Shown in pieces: positions 1 through 5,745 of a stretch of DNA of 11,545 bases (within the stretch, counting starts at the first letter, position 1; the number at the start of each line of letters is the position of its first letter). Both the position numbers and the translations under genes were made by a program. This DNA comes from an uncultured Clostridia bacterium (GTDB lineage Bacteria > Bacillota > Clostridia > UMGS1883), in NCBI GenBank assembly GCA_947629615.1, contig CANRER010000036.1, positions 1 through 11,545 on the forward strand, written 5' to 3'. Below the pieces are notes generated by a model. It made no database searches and had not been told where the DNA came from. It worked only from the letters and a program-made list of their open reading frames with translations.

Positions 1-354
1 GCCACTAAAAATAACAGCGGCTTCCTTATTAATGTGGCGTTAAATTACGGCAGCCGCGACGAAATAACCCGCGCGGTTCGCTCCATAGCGGCCGACGCCG
101 CCGCGGGCCGGCTAGACCCCGCCTCCGTCACCGAGGAGCTTATCTCCTCGCGGCTCGACACCGGCGGCCTGCCCGACCCCGACCTCATTATCCGCCCCAG
201 CGGCGAGCTGCGCCTGAGCAACTTCCTTATGTGGCAGGGCGCCTATGCCGAGCTGTGGTTCGATAAAATTCTTTGGCCCGACTTCACCCGCGACGACCTG
301 CTCCGCGCCGTGGCCGACTATCAGCGGCGCAGCCGTAGGTTCGGGGGAAGGTAG
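1..354 (+). CDS. uppS: Undecaprenyl diphosphate synthase (cis-prenyltransferase), C-terminal part
   Basis: The 5' end lies outside the window; the frame is open from base 1 and gives 117 residues, about half of the usual 230-250. The enzyme condenses isopentenyl diphosphate onto farnesyl diphosphate to make the C55 lipid carrier for peptidoglycan. Seen in the sequence: the INVALNYGSRDEI segment early in the fragment, then DPDLIIRPSGELRLSNF, which is the family C-terminal signature with the diphosphate-binding arginines, then MWQGAYAELWF and LWPDF, which hold the conserved glutamate and the dimer-interface region. The protein ends with a basic tail, RRSRRFGGR. The GTG at 34 falls inside the conserved core and is not the start. 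In most Bacillota cdsA follows almost directly; here a 299 bp repeat-bearing gap separates them. Confidence 0.95.
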   Translation, partial: ATKNNSGFLINVALNYGSRDEITRAVRSIAADAAAGRLDPASVTEELISSRLDTGGLPDPDLIIRPSGELRLSNFLMWQGAYAELWFDKILWPDFTRDDLLRAVADYQRRSRRFGGR

Positions 355-408
355 GAAGTGGAAAGTTGAAAGTTAAATGCAGAATGCTGAATGCAGAATG
401 CAGAATTG

Positions 409-466
409 AAAAATGAAGAATGCAAAAATGAAGAATGCAAAAATGAAGAATGCAAAAATGAAGAAT
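409..466 (+). repeat. 15-bp tandem repeat, three perfect copies plus a partial fourth
   Basis: The unit AAAAATGAAGAATGC occurs perfectly at 409-423, 424-438 and 439-453, followed by its first 13 bases at 454-466. Downstream to about 550 the sequence decays into variants of GAAGAAT and AATAAAG, with very few C residues on the + strand. The array lies between the left arm and the central palindrome of repeat copy 1 and has no equivalent in copy 2, so it looks like a local expansion within the element, probably by replication slippage. Confidence 0.9.
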
Positions 467-551
467 AAAGAATGCAGAATTGAAGAATGAAGAATGAAAA
501 AAGAAAAATGAAAAATAAAGAATAAAGAATGAAGAATAAAAAATTAAAAAA

Positions 552-575
552 CAAAATCTCGCTTGCGAGATTTTG
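552..575 (+). repeat. Central palindrome of repeat copy 1 (11-bp stem, TT loop); possible weak terminator
   Basis: CAAAATCTCGC (552-562) is exactly complementary to GCGAGATTTTG (565-575), with TT between them. The A-tract, short GC-containing stem and T-tract resemble a weak bidirectional intrinsic terminator, but the T run is only four bases and continues into GC, so strong termination is unlikely. The same palindrome, with loop CC, occurs at 3727-3752. Confidence 0.8.
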
Positions 576-653
576 CACATTCATTCAGCATTCAGCATTC
601 TGCATTCAGCATTCATAATACAGCGCTCTGCATTAAAAAATTGGGGGTAAATT

Positions 654-1463
654 ATGCTGAAGGAACGACTTATCAGCGCGGCACTGGGCGTTGCGCTGTT
701 TTTGGTGATAATTTTCAGCGAAAAATACGTGCTGACCTTGGCGGTGCTGGCCGTCATCGAAATCGCCCTTTGGGAAATGTACCGCGCCGTCGGCGTGGCC
801 GACAGGCGTATTCTCGTGGCGGCGGGCATGGCGGTGCCGGTTTTTGTGCTGTTCGGCTTTATGTCGCCGCGCCCGCAGAGCGTGTATATGGCGATATGGT
901 TTTATCTGCTCTTTTTGTTTGCGGTGCTTGTCATAAGGCATAAGGCCTACTCCTTCGAGGATATATCCAAGTTCTTCACCGTGACGATACTCCTTAGCCT
1001 GCTGTTCTCCCATGTGGCGTGGATGCGCCAAACCGAAAACGGCCTTTGGAACACCTTCGCCATCTTCGTCGGCGCGTGGATAACCGACACCTGCGCCTAC
1101 TTCGCGGGCCGCGCCTTCGGCCGCCATAAGCTCGCCCCCGTCATCAGCCCCAAAAAAACCGTCGAGGGCGCGGTGGGCGGCGCGGTCGGAGCGGCGCTTT
1201 TGATGTGCGTTTACGGCCTGCTCGTGGGGCGGTTCACTGGCCTCGCGGCAAATTTGCCCCACCTGCTCGCGCTGGGGCTGCTCTGCGGAGTGGTTTCGCA
1301 GCTCGGCGACTTGGCCGCCTCCGCCGTTAAGCGCGAATACGGCCTGAAGGACTACGGGCGCATAATGCCCGGCCACGGCGGCGTTATGGACCGCTTCGAC
1401 AGCGTGCTTTTCGTCGCGCCGTTGGTTTACCACTTTGTGGGCGCGTTCCCGATTTTCGGATGA
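654..1463 (+). CDS. cdsA: Phosphatidate cytidylyltransferase (CDP-diacylglycerol synthase)
   Basis: This integral membrane enzyme joins CTP and phosphatidic acid to give CDP-diacylglycerol, the precursor of phosphatidylglycerol and the other anionic phospholipids. The protein is 269 residues, a normal length, with several hydrophobic segments from residue 5 onward. The family signature is complete at residues 223-249: S223, K226-R227, K232-D233, then PGHGG and MDRFD ending at D249. An earlier conserved region at about 140-171 reads GAWITDTCAYFAGRAFGRHK and continues to SPKKTVEG. The ATG at 654 is preceded by GGGGG (643-647) at 6 bp. The gene sits immediately downstream of repeat copy 1, so its leader could include the repeat's right arm. 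It is followed 42 bp later by dxr, the common uppS-cdsA-dxr-rseP order. Confidence 0.96.
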   Translation: MLKERLISAALGVALFLVIIFSEKYVLTLAVLAVIEIALWEMYRAVGVADRRILVAAGMAVPVFVLFGFMSPRPQSVYMAIWFYLLFLFAVLVIRHKAYSFEDISKFFTVTILLSLLFSHVAWMRQTENGLWNTFAIFVGAWITDTCAYFAGRAFGRHKLAPVISPKKTVEGAVGGAVGAALLMCVYGLLVGRFTGLAANLPHLLALGLLCGVVSQLGDLAASAVKREYGLKDYGRIMPGHGGVMDRFDSVLFVAPLVYHFVGAFPIFG

Positions 1464-1505
1464 TATTTTCGCGCGGAATACATAAACTGTAAAGGAATTG
1501 AGAAT

Positions 1506-2654
1506 ATGGCAAAGTCAATAGCCGTGCTGGGCTCAACGGGCTCCATCGGAACGCAGACGCTCGACGTGGCCGAGCGCGAGGGCGACATCGCCGTCCGCGC
1601 CCTGACGGCCCGCTCGAATATAAAGCTCCTCGAGGAGCAAATCCGCAAATTCCGCCCCGCGCTTGCCGCCGTGGCCGACGAAAAAAAGGCCGCCGAGCTT
1701 CGCGCGGCCGTGGCCGACACCTCCACAAGGGTGCTTGGCGGCGAGCGGGGCGTTATCGAGTGCGCGGCCGAGGCGGGCAGCGACACCGTCGTCACCGCCG
1801 TGGTGGGCATAGCGGGGCTGCGCCCCACCGTGGCCGCCATCGAGGCCGGCAAGGATATAGCCCTCGCCAACAAGGAAACCCTCGTCACCGCAGGCGGGAT
1901 AGTTATGCCCCTCGCGAGGGAGCGCGGCGTTAAAATCCTCCCGGTGGACAGCGAGCACAGCGCGATTTTCCAATCCATCGCCGACCAAAAAAGGTTCCTT
2001 AAGCGCATCATCATCACCGCCAGCGGCGGCCCGTTTTTCGGCATGAGCCGCGCGGAGCTGGCCGGCAAAACCCGCGCCGACGCGCTTAAGCACCCCAACT
2101 GGACTATGGGCGCGAAAATCACCGTAGACAGCGCGACCCTTGTCAATAAGGGGCTGGAGATAATCGAGGCGAGCCATTTGTTCGGCCTCGGCGTGGACGA
2201 TATAACCCCCGTCGTCCACCGCGAAAGCATAGTACATTCGCTTGTGGAATTTTGCGACGGCAGCGTCATCGGGCAGCTCGGCGTGGCGGATATGCGCCTG
2301 CCGATAGCCTACGCGCTGACCTACCCCGAGCGCAAAATCCCTGTGACCGCGCCGCTCGACCTTGTAAAAATCGGCTCGCTCACGTTTTACGACATAGATA
2401 ACGCCGCCTTCCCGGCGGTGGAGCTTGCCAAAAAGGCCGCCCGCGCGGGCGGCACAATGCCCGCCGTGCTTAACGGCGCCAACGAGGAGGCCGTCGCGGC
2501 CTTCCTTGAGGACCGCTGCGGCTTCCTCGACATAACCGACCTTATCGCCGAGGCTATGGAGGCGCACCGCCCCACGGCTTCGCCCTCGCTCGACGACATA
2601 GCCGCCGCCGACCTCGAGGCCCGCTATGCCGTCCGCCGCAGACTGGGCAGGTAA
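1506..2654 (+). CDS. dxr: 1-deoxy-D-xylulose 5-phosphate reductoisomerase
   Basis: Dxr rearranges and reduces 1-deoxy-D-xylulose 5-phosphate to 2-C-methyl-D-erythritol 4-phosphate with NADPH, the first committed step of the MEP isoprenoid pathway, in the cytosol. The protein is 382 residues, within the family range. Visible motifs: nucleotide-binding GSTGSIG (9-15), LANKETLVTAGG (120-131), metal ligands D148 and E150 in PVDSEHSAIFQ, ASGGPF (172-177), the substrate loop HPNW (196-199), and NKGLE (214-218) with the third metal ligand E218. The C-terminal domain carries LNGANEEAVAAFL. The ATG at 1506 follows AAAGGA (1491-1496) at 9 bp. The pathway partner ispA lies 3 kb downstream, and the product feeds both IspA and UppS. 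A dxs gene is not in this window. Confidence 0.98.
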   Translation: MAKSIAVLGSTGSIGTQTLDVAEREGDIAVRALTARSNIKLLEEQIRKFRPALAAVADEKKAAELRAAVADTSTRVLGGERGVIECAAEAGSDTVVTAVVGIAGLRPTVAAIEAGKDIALANKETLVTAGGIVMPLARERGVKILPVDSEHSAIFQSIADQKRFLKRIIITASGGPFFGMSRAELAGKTRADALKHPNWTMGAKITVDSATLVNKGLEIIEASHLFGLGVDDITPVVHRESIVHSLVEFCDGSVIGQLGVADMRLPIAYALTYPERKIPVTAPLDLVKIGSLTFYDIDNAAFPAVELAKKAARAGGTMPAVLNGANEEAVAAFLEDRCGFLDITDLIAEAMEAHRPTASPSLDDIAAADLEARYAVRRRLGR

Positions 2655-2670
2655 TTTTACGACTTTATCC

Positions 2671-2676
2671 GAGGTG
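2671..2676 (+). promoter_or_regulatory. Ribosome binding site fixing the TTG start of rseP
   Basis: GAGGTG lies 7 bp before the TTG at 2684. Nearby GTG triplets at 2674 and 2676 are out of frame. The TTG gives an N-terminus that puts the HELGH metalloprotease motif at residues 19-23, the normal position for the family, so TTG is the best-supported start. Confidence 0.75.
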
Positions 2677-2683
2677 TGTTTGC

Positions 2684-3700
2684 TTGATATTTTCCGTTGT
2701 TCTGACGCTTCTCGCTTTAAGCTTTATGGTCGTCGTTCATGAGCTGGGCCATATGCTCACGGCCAAGCGGTTCGGCGCGCTCGTCCACGAGTTTTCCGTG
2801 GGCATGGGGCCGAAGCTGTTTTCCGTCAAAAAGGGCGAAACGGCCTATACGCTGCGCCTTCTGCCCATCGGCGGCTATGTGAGCATGGAGGGCGAGCAGG
2901 GCGACAGCGACAATCCCCGCGCCTTCGGCAATCTGGCTTGGTGGAAGCGTCTTGTCGTGCTTGCCGCCGGCGCGGTGATAAACGTGGCGGTGGGCTGGGC
3001 GCTTTTTGCGGTGATAAACTGCTTCGAGCCGATCGTTCCCGCCGTTGTGGATTACGTACCCGAGCAGTACGAGGGCAGCGTGTTCAAGGCGGGCGACGAG
3101 CTGCTGCGGGTGAACGGCTCCGCCGTGCATACCCGTAACGACGTCAGCATGAGCGTGTCAATGGCTGAGGACGACGTGATAGACGTTCTTGTGCGCCGAG
3201 GCGGCGAAAGGCTGCCGCTCAGGGCGAGGCTTTACAAAACCGACTACGGCCCGCTGCTCGGCGTGGTGTTTAAGCCCATCGAAAACCCGTCGGTCTTTAC
3301 CTCGGCGCGGTACGCCCTTTACGACACGGCCTACGTCGTTAAGGCGGTGGTTTTCGCCGTGCGCGACCTAATCGTCGGCCGCCAGAGCGTAGACAGCCTC
3401 AGCGGCCCCGTCGAGATAGTTTCGGTCGTCGATACCGTGGCCGAAAGCGGGGCCAAGAACACTTGGCTCATTCTTATGGATATTTTCGCCCTTATCGCCG
3501 TCAATCTGGGGGTTTTCAACCTCCTGCCCGTGCCGGGGCTGGACGGGGGGCAGATGCTTTTTGTGATAATCGAAAAGATAACCGGCAAAAAAATCAAGCC
3601 CGAGGTCGCCGGCACGATAAATCTTGTGTTTTTCGCGCTGCTGGCCGTGCTGGCCGCGTATGTGACGTTTGGCGACGTTATGGGGATAATAAACAAATGA
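2684..3700 (+). CDS. rseP: Site-2 intramembrane zinc metalloprotease (RseP/RasP family)
   Basis: This is a membrane-embedded zinc protease that cleaves transmembrane segments of substrates such as anti-sigma factors and remnant signal peptides. The protein has 338 residues. The catalytic HELGH motif is at 19-23 inside the first transmembrane helix. The GGYVSMEGE segment lies at 63-71. A membrane helix runs from about 89 to 113, and a single PDZ domain spans roughly 120-195. NLLPVPGLDGG (279-289) contains the third zinc ligand D287, and a final membrane helix lies near 310-330. The start is TTG, supported by GAGGTG upstream. It is the last gene of the first block; its stop codon lies inside the stem of repeat copy 2, with a second in-frame TGA right after it. 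The natural substrate cannot be told from the sequence. Confidence 0.95.
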   Translation: MIFSVVLTLLALSFMVVVHELGHMLTAKRFGALVHEFSVGMGPKLFSVKKGETAYTLRLLPIGGYVSMEGEQGDSDNPRAFGNLAWWKRLVVLAAGAVINVAVGWALFAVINCFEPIVPAVVDYVPEQYEGSVFKAGDELLRVNGSAVHTRNDVSMSVSMAEDDVIDVLVRRGGERLPLRARLYKTDYGPLLGVVFKPIENPSVFTSARYALYDTAYVVKAVVFAVRDLIVGRQSVDSLSGPVEIVSVVDTVAESGAKNTWLILMDIFALIAVNLGVFNLLPVPGLDGGQMLFVIIEKITGKKIKPEVAGTINLVFFALLAVLAAYVTFGDVMGIINK

Positions 3701-3790
3701 TGAATGCAGAATGCAGAATTGTTGAAGCAAAATCTCGCCCGCGAGATTTTGCCACCTTCATTCAGCATTCATCATTCAGCATTCAGCATT
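3697..3790 (+). repeat. Structured intergenic repeat, copy 2 (compact), overlapping the rseP stop codon
   Basis: This occupies most of the gap between rseP and nusB. ATGATGAATGC (3697-3707) is perfectly complementary to GCATTCATCAT (3765-3775). Inward there is an A-A mismatch (3708 against 3764), five more pairs, and then the palindrome 3727-3752. A right-hand tail of ATTCAGC units runs to 3790. The left arm uses GAATGCA units and the right arm ATTCAGC units, as in copy 1 (376-634), and both copies have the same orientation. The purine-rich expansion of copy 1 is absent; only GTTGAA separates the left arm from the palindrome. The nusB ribosome binding site starts 6 bp past the right arm. As RNA it could form a long hairpin between the two genes. 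Confidence 0.82.
3727..3752 (+). repeat. Central palindrome of repeat copy 2 (12-bp perfect stem, CC loop)
   Basis: GCAAAATCTCGC (3727-3738) and GCGAGATTTTGC (3741-3752) are exact reverse complements separated by CC. The inner 11 bp of the stem are identical to those of the palindrome at 552-575, with loop CC in place of TT. It could serve as a weak attenuator or an mRNA-processing hairpin. The four-base T run followed by GC argues against an efficient intrinsic terminator. Confidence 0.85.
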
Positions 3791-3795
3791 TCACC

Positions 3796-3800
3796 GGAGG
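3796..3800 (+). promoter_or_regulatory. Ribosome binding site for the GTG start of nusB
   Basis: A strong GGAGG lies 6 bp before the GTG at 3807. It fixes the start because the start is not ATG and the upstream sequence in all frames is repeat-derived. Confidence 0.8.
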
Positions 3801-3806
3801 TGTACC

Positions 3807-4247
3807 GTGAGCAGAAAAGAGGCCAGAGAGGACAGCTTCAAAATGCTGTTCGAGGCAGCCGTCGTCGGCACGACAGCCGACGAGCTGCTTGAAAAATTCC
3901 GCGATACCGCGGGCGACGGCGATATATGGGAGCAAAACGGCATCGACGAGGCCGACTTCCTTTACATGAGCGGCGTGCTGCACGGCGTGGAGGATAACCT
4001 TGCCGAGATAAACGCCGCCATCAAGCCGTTTTTGCGCCGCTGGACGCTCGAACGGCTCGCCAAGACCGACCTCGCGCTGCTTCGCCTTGCCGCCTACGAG
4101 GCGTTCTATATGGACGACGTGCCGGCGGGCGTGGCCGTGAACGAGGCCGTGGAGCTTGCGAAAAAGTACGGCGGCGACAATTCGCCCGCCTTTGTCAACG
4201 GCGTTATGCACTCCATGCTGCGGGAAGGCGGGGCGCAAAATGGCTGA
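3807..4247 (+). CDS. nusB: Transcription antitermination factor NusB
   Basis: NusB binds the boxA RNA element with NusE (ribosomal protein S10) and keeps RNA polymerase elongating through rRNA operons. The protein is 146 residues, all-helical by appearance and of typical length. The N-terminal SRKEAREDSFKMLFE matches the usual start of the family. The conserved C-terminal half is clear: RLAKTDLALLRLAAYE (83-98), then DDVPAGVAVNEAVELAKKYG (103-122) and FVNGVM (129-134). The start is GTG with a strong GGAGG. The stop overlaps the xseA start by 8 bp, so translation is likely coupled. nusB-xseA-xseB-ispA is a common clostridial order. Here it follows rseP after repeat copy 2 rather than an asp23-type gene. 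Confidence 0.95.
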   Translation: MSRKEAREDSFKMLFEAAVVGTTADELLEKFRDTAGDGDIWEQNGIDEADFLYMSGVLHGVEDNLAEINAAIKPFLRRWTLERLAKTDLALLRLAAYEAFYMDDVPAGVAVNEAVELAKKYGGDNSPAFVNGVMHSMLREGGAQNG

Positions 4248-5526
4248 AAACCGAAGAATAGCCACCGTCACGCAGCTAAACGCTTTTCTCAGGGCGCTGC
4301 TCGACAACACCCCCGTCCTTTCCGACGTGTGGGTGCGCGGCGAAATAAGCAATATCAAATTCCACTCCTCGGGCCATGTTTACCTCACCCTGAAGGACGA
4401 GGGCGGCGCGCTCGCGGCGGTGATGTTCCGCACCGCCGCGCAAAGGCTGTCCTTCCGCCCCGAAAACGGCGCAAAGGTGCTGGCGCGGGGGCGCGTGTCG
4501 GTCTACGAGCGGTCGGGAACGTACCAGCTTTACATAGAGGAAATGGAGCAGGAGGGCCAAGGCGAGCTTTACGTTAAATTCGTCGAGCTCAAGCGGCGAC
4601 TCGAGGCCGAGGGCCTTTTCGACCAACGCCGCAAGCGGCCTCTGCCGCGCTTTCCGCGCGTGGTGGGCATATGCACCAGCCCCACAGGGGCCGCCGTGCG
4701 CGACATAATCAACGTGCTGCGCCGCCGCTGGCCGCTCTGCCGCGCTGTGCTTTGCCCCTGCTTAGTTCAGGGCGAGGGAGCGGCGGCAAGCGTGGCCGCC
4801 GCGATAGAACGCTTCAACCGCGAGGGCCTCGCCGACGTTCTCATCGTCGGGCGCGGGGGCGGCAGCATAGAGGATTTGTGGGCCTTCAACGAGGAGCTTA
4901 CCGCCCGCGCGGTGGCCGCCTCCGAAATACCCGTGATTTCGGCCGTCGGCCACGAAACCGACTTCACGATATGCGACTTCGCGGCCGACTTCCGCGCCCC
5001 CACGCCCTCGGCGGCCGCCGAGCTCGCCGTGCCGGACGCCGCCGCCTGCGCCGAAAGGGTGGCGCAGCTCACGCAGGGGCTTAAGACCCGCCTCGGCCAA
5101 AAGGCGGCCAACAGCCGCCGTCAGCTCGAGCTTTTGATGAATAGGGCGGGCATCACCGGCTTCCGCCGCCGCCTCGGCGAAATGCAAATGAACGTGGACT
5201 CTCTTTCCGCCCGAGGCGAGCAGGCCATACGCCGACGGCTGCGCGACGGAAGGCAGTCGCTCGCCATGTGCGCGCGCGGCGAGCAGGCCATGCTTCGGCG
5301 GCTGCGCGACGCCGGGCACGCGCTCGCGTCCTGTGCGGGCAGGCTTAACGCGCTCAGTCCGCTAGGCGTTCTCGAAAGGGGCTACAGCGTGGCCGTGAGC
5401 GACGGCAAGGCCGTGCGCCGCCTCGGCGACGTAAGCGTCGGCAGCGAGCTGTGGACTACCCTCGCCGACGGAAAAATCCGTTCGGTAGTTACCGATAAGA
5501 TAGACGAAGGGAAGGATAATATATGA
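4240..5526 (+). CDS. xseA: Exodeoxyribonuclease VII large subunit
   Basis: XseA is the catalytic subunit of ExoVII, which degrades single-stranded DNA from both ends to short oligonucleotides, acting in repair with several XseB subunits. I chose the ATG at 4240 (428 residues): it gives the typical start MAENRRIATVTQLNAFLRAL, overlaps nusB by 8 bp, and has GGAAGG at 4223-4228. An upstream in-frame start at 4156 would add 28 residues read out of frame from nusB. An N-terminal OB fold (about 10-105) contains the GEISNIKFHSSGHVYLTLKD region. The nuclease core includes VVGICTSPTGAAVRDI, VGRGGGSIEDLWAFNEE, then SAVGHETDFTICDFAADFRA and PTPSAAAE. A helical, coiled-coil-like region follows, with an internal tandem duplication at residues 324-365, and a C-terminal segment with LERGYSVAV. 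Confidence 0.96.
   Translation: MAENRRIATVTQLNAFLRALLDNTPVLSDVWVRGEISNIKFHSSGHVYLTLKDEGGALAAVMFRTAAQRLSFRPENGAKVLARGRVSVYERSGTYQLYIEEMEQEGQGELYVKFVELKRRLEAEGLFDQRRKRPLPRFPRVVGICTSPTGAAVRDIINVLRRRWPLCRAVLCPCLVQGEGAAASVAAAIERFNREGLADVLIVGRGGGSIEDLWAFNEELTARAVAASEIPVISAVGHETDFTICDFAADFRAPTPSAAAELAVPDAAACAERVAQLTQGLKTRLGQKAANSRRQLELLMNRAGITGFRRRLGEMQMNVDSLSARGEQAIRRRLRDGRQSLAMCARGEQAMLRRLRDAGHALASCAGRLNALSPLGVLERGYSVAVSDGKAVRRLGDVSVGSELWTTLADGKIRSVVTDKIDEGKDNI
5209..5334 (+). repeat. 63-bp tandem duplication inside xseA (two in-frame copies)
   Basis: Bases 5209-5271 and 5272-5334 encode two adjacent 21-residue blocks, both beginning ARGEQA, with RRLRD in the middle and ending in Cys. They agree at 14 of 21 residues. 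They correspond to XseA residues 324-344 and 345-365, in the helical arm that in this family contacts the small subunits. An AGRLNAL block after the second copy resembles a decayed third start. The divergence shows that the duplication is not very recent. Confidence 0.75.
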
Positions 5527-5735
5527 AATTTGAGGAAGCCTTGAAGGAACTGGAGGAAACCGCCAAAAAGCTCGAAAGCGGCGACACCACCTTAGAGGAG
5601 GCGATGGCTCTGTTCGAGAAGGGCGTGGGTCTTTCGCGCCAATGCACAAAGCTGCTCGAGGAAGCGGAGCTTAAGGTGACAAAGCTTATCGACGGCGGCG
5701 AGGAGCCCTTCGCCCCCTCCGCTGACAACGCATAG
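5523..5735 (+). CDS. xseB: Exodeoxyribonuclease VII small subunit
   Basis: XseB is the small helical partner of XseA; several copies bind the helical arm of one large subunit to form ExoVII. The protein is 70 residues, the usual size. It opens with the family pattern FEEALKELEETAKKLESGD and continues TTLEEAMALFEKGVGLSRQC, then KLLEEAELKV, i.e. two amphipathic helices. The ATG overlaps the xseA stop as ATGA (4 bp), with AGGGAAGG at 5508-5515. This coupling fits the need for an excess of small subunit. The C-terminal tail DGGEEPFAPSADNA is acidic and probably disordered. Confidence 0.95.
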   Translation: MKFEEALKELEETAKKLESGDTTLEEAMALFEKGVGLSRQCTKLLEEAELKVTKLIDGGEEPFAPSADNA

Positions 5736-5745
5736 GGGTGGAACG

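Larger units (their letters stand above)
376..634 (+). repeat. Structured intergenic repeat, copy 1 (expanded): 7-bp-unit arms around a central palindrome
   Basis: This element fills most of the 355-653 gap. The left arm (about 376-407) is a run of 7-bp units of the form GAATGC followed by A, T, A, A. The right arm (578-616) is a run of ATTC-W-GC units with W = A, A, T, A. The outermost AATGCAGA (376-383) is exactly complementary to TCTGCATT (627-634). The middle has a tandem repeat (409-466), more degenerate purine-rich sequence (467-551) and a palindrome (552-575). Arms and palindrome recur at 3697-3790 in the same orientation, so this is a repeat family and not random AT-rich sequence. I see no coding potential: the low-complexity frames on both strands are by-products of the repeats. 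A MITE- or REP-like element is possible, but no transposase or clear target duplication is visible. Confidence 0.8.

Noticed and set aside
409..466. A CRISPR-like array
   Set aside because: The 15-bp units are directly adjacent with no spacers, and there are no cas genes, so this is a simple tandem repeat.
552..575. Palindromes (also 3727-3752) as true rho-independent terminators
   Set aside because: The T-tract is only four bases, interrupted by GC, the GC part of the stem is 6 bp, and both lie within a co-directional gene run. Kept as palindromes with only possible attenuation.
284..584. Minus-strand open frames with Phe/Leu/His/Cys-rich repeats that look like a membrane peptide
   Set aside because: They arise from translating the 15-bp tandem repeats and the AT-rich repeat element; there is no ribosome binding site and no family resemblance.
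591..619. A possible sigma-A promoter (TTCAGC, 17 bp, CATAAT) just before cdsA
   Set aside because: The -35 match is poor, and both boxes fall inside repetitive arm units, so the match is likely fortuitous.
4156..4239. An upstream start for xseA at 4156
   Set aside because: It would place 28 unconserved residues read out of frame from nusB before the canonical XseA N-terminus; the ATG at 4240 has a better context.
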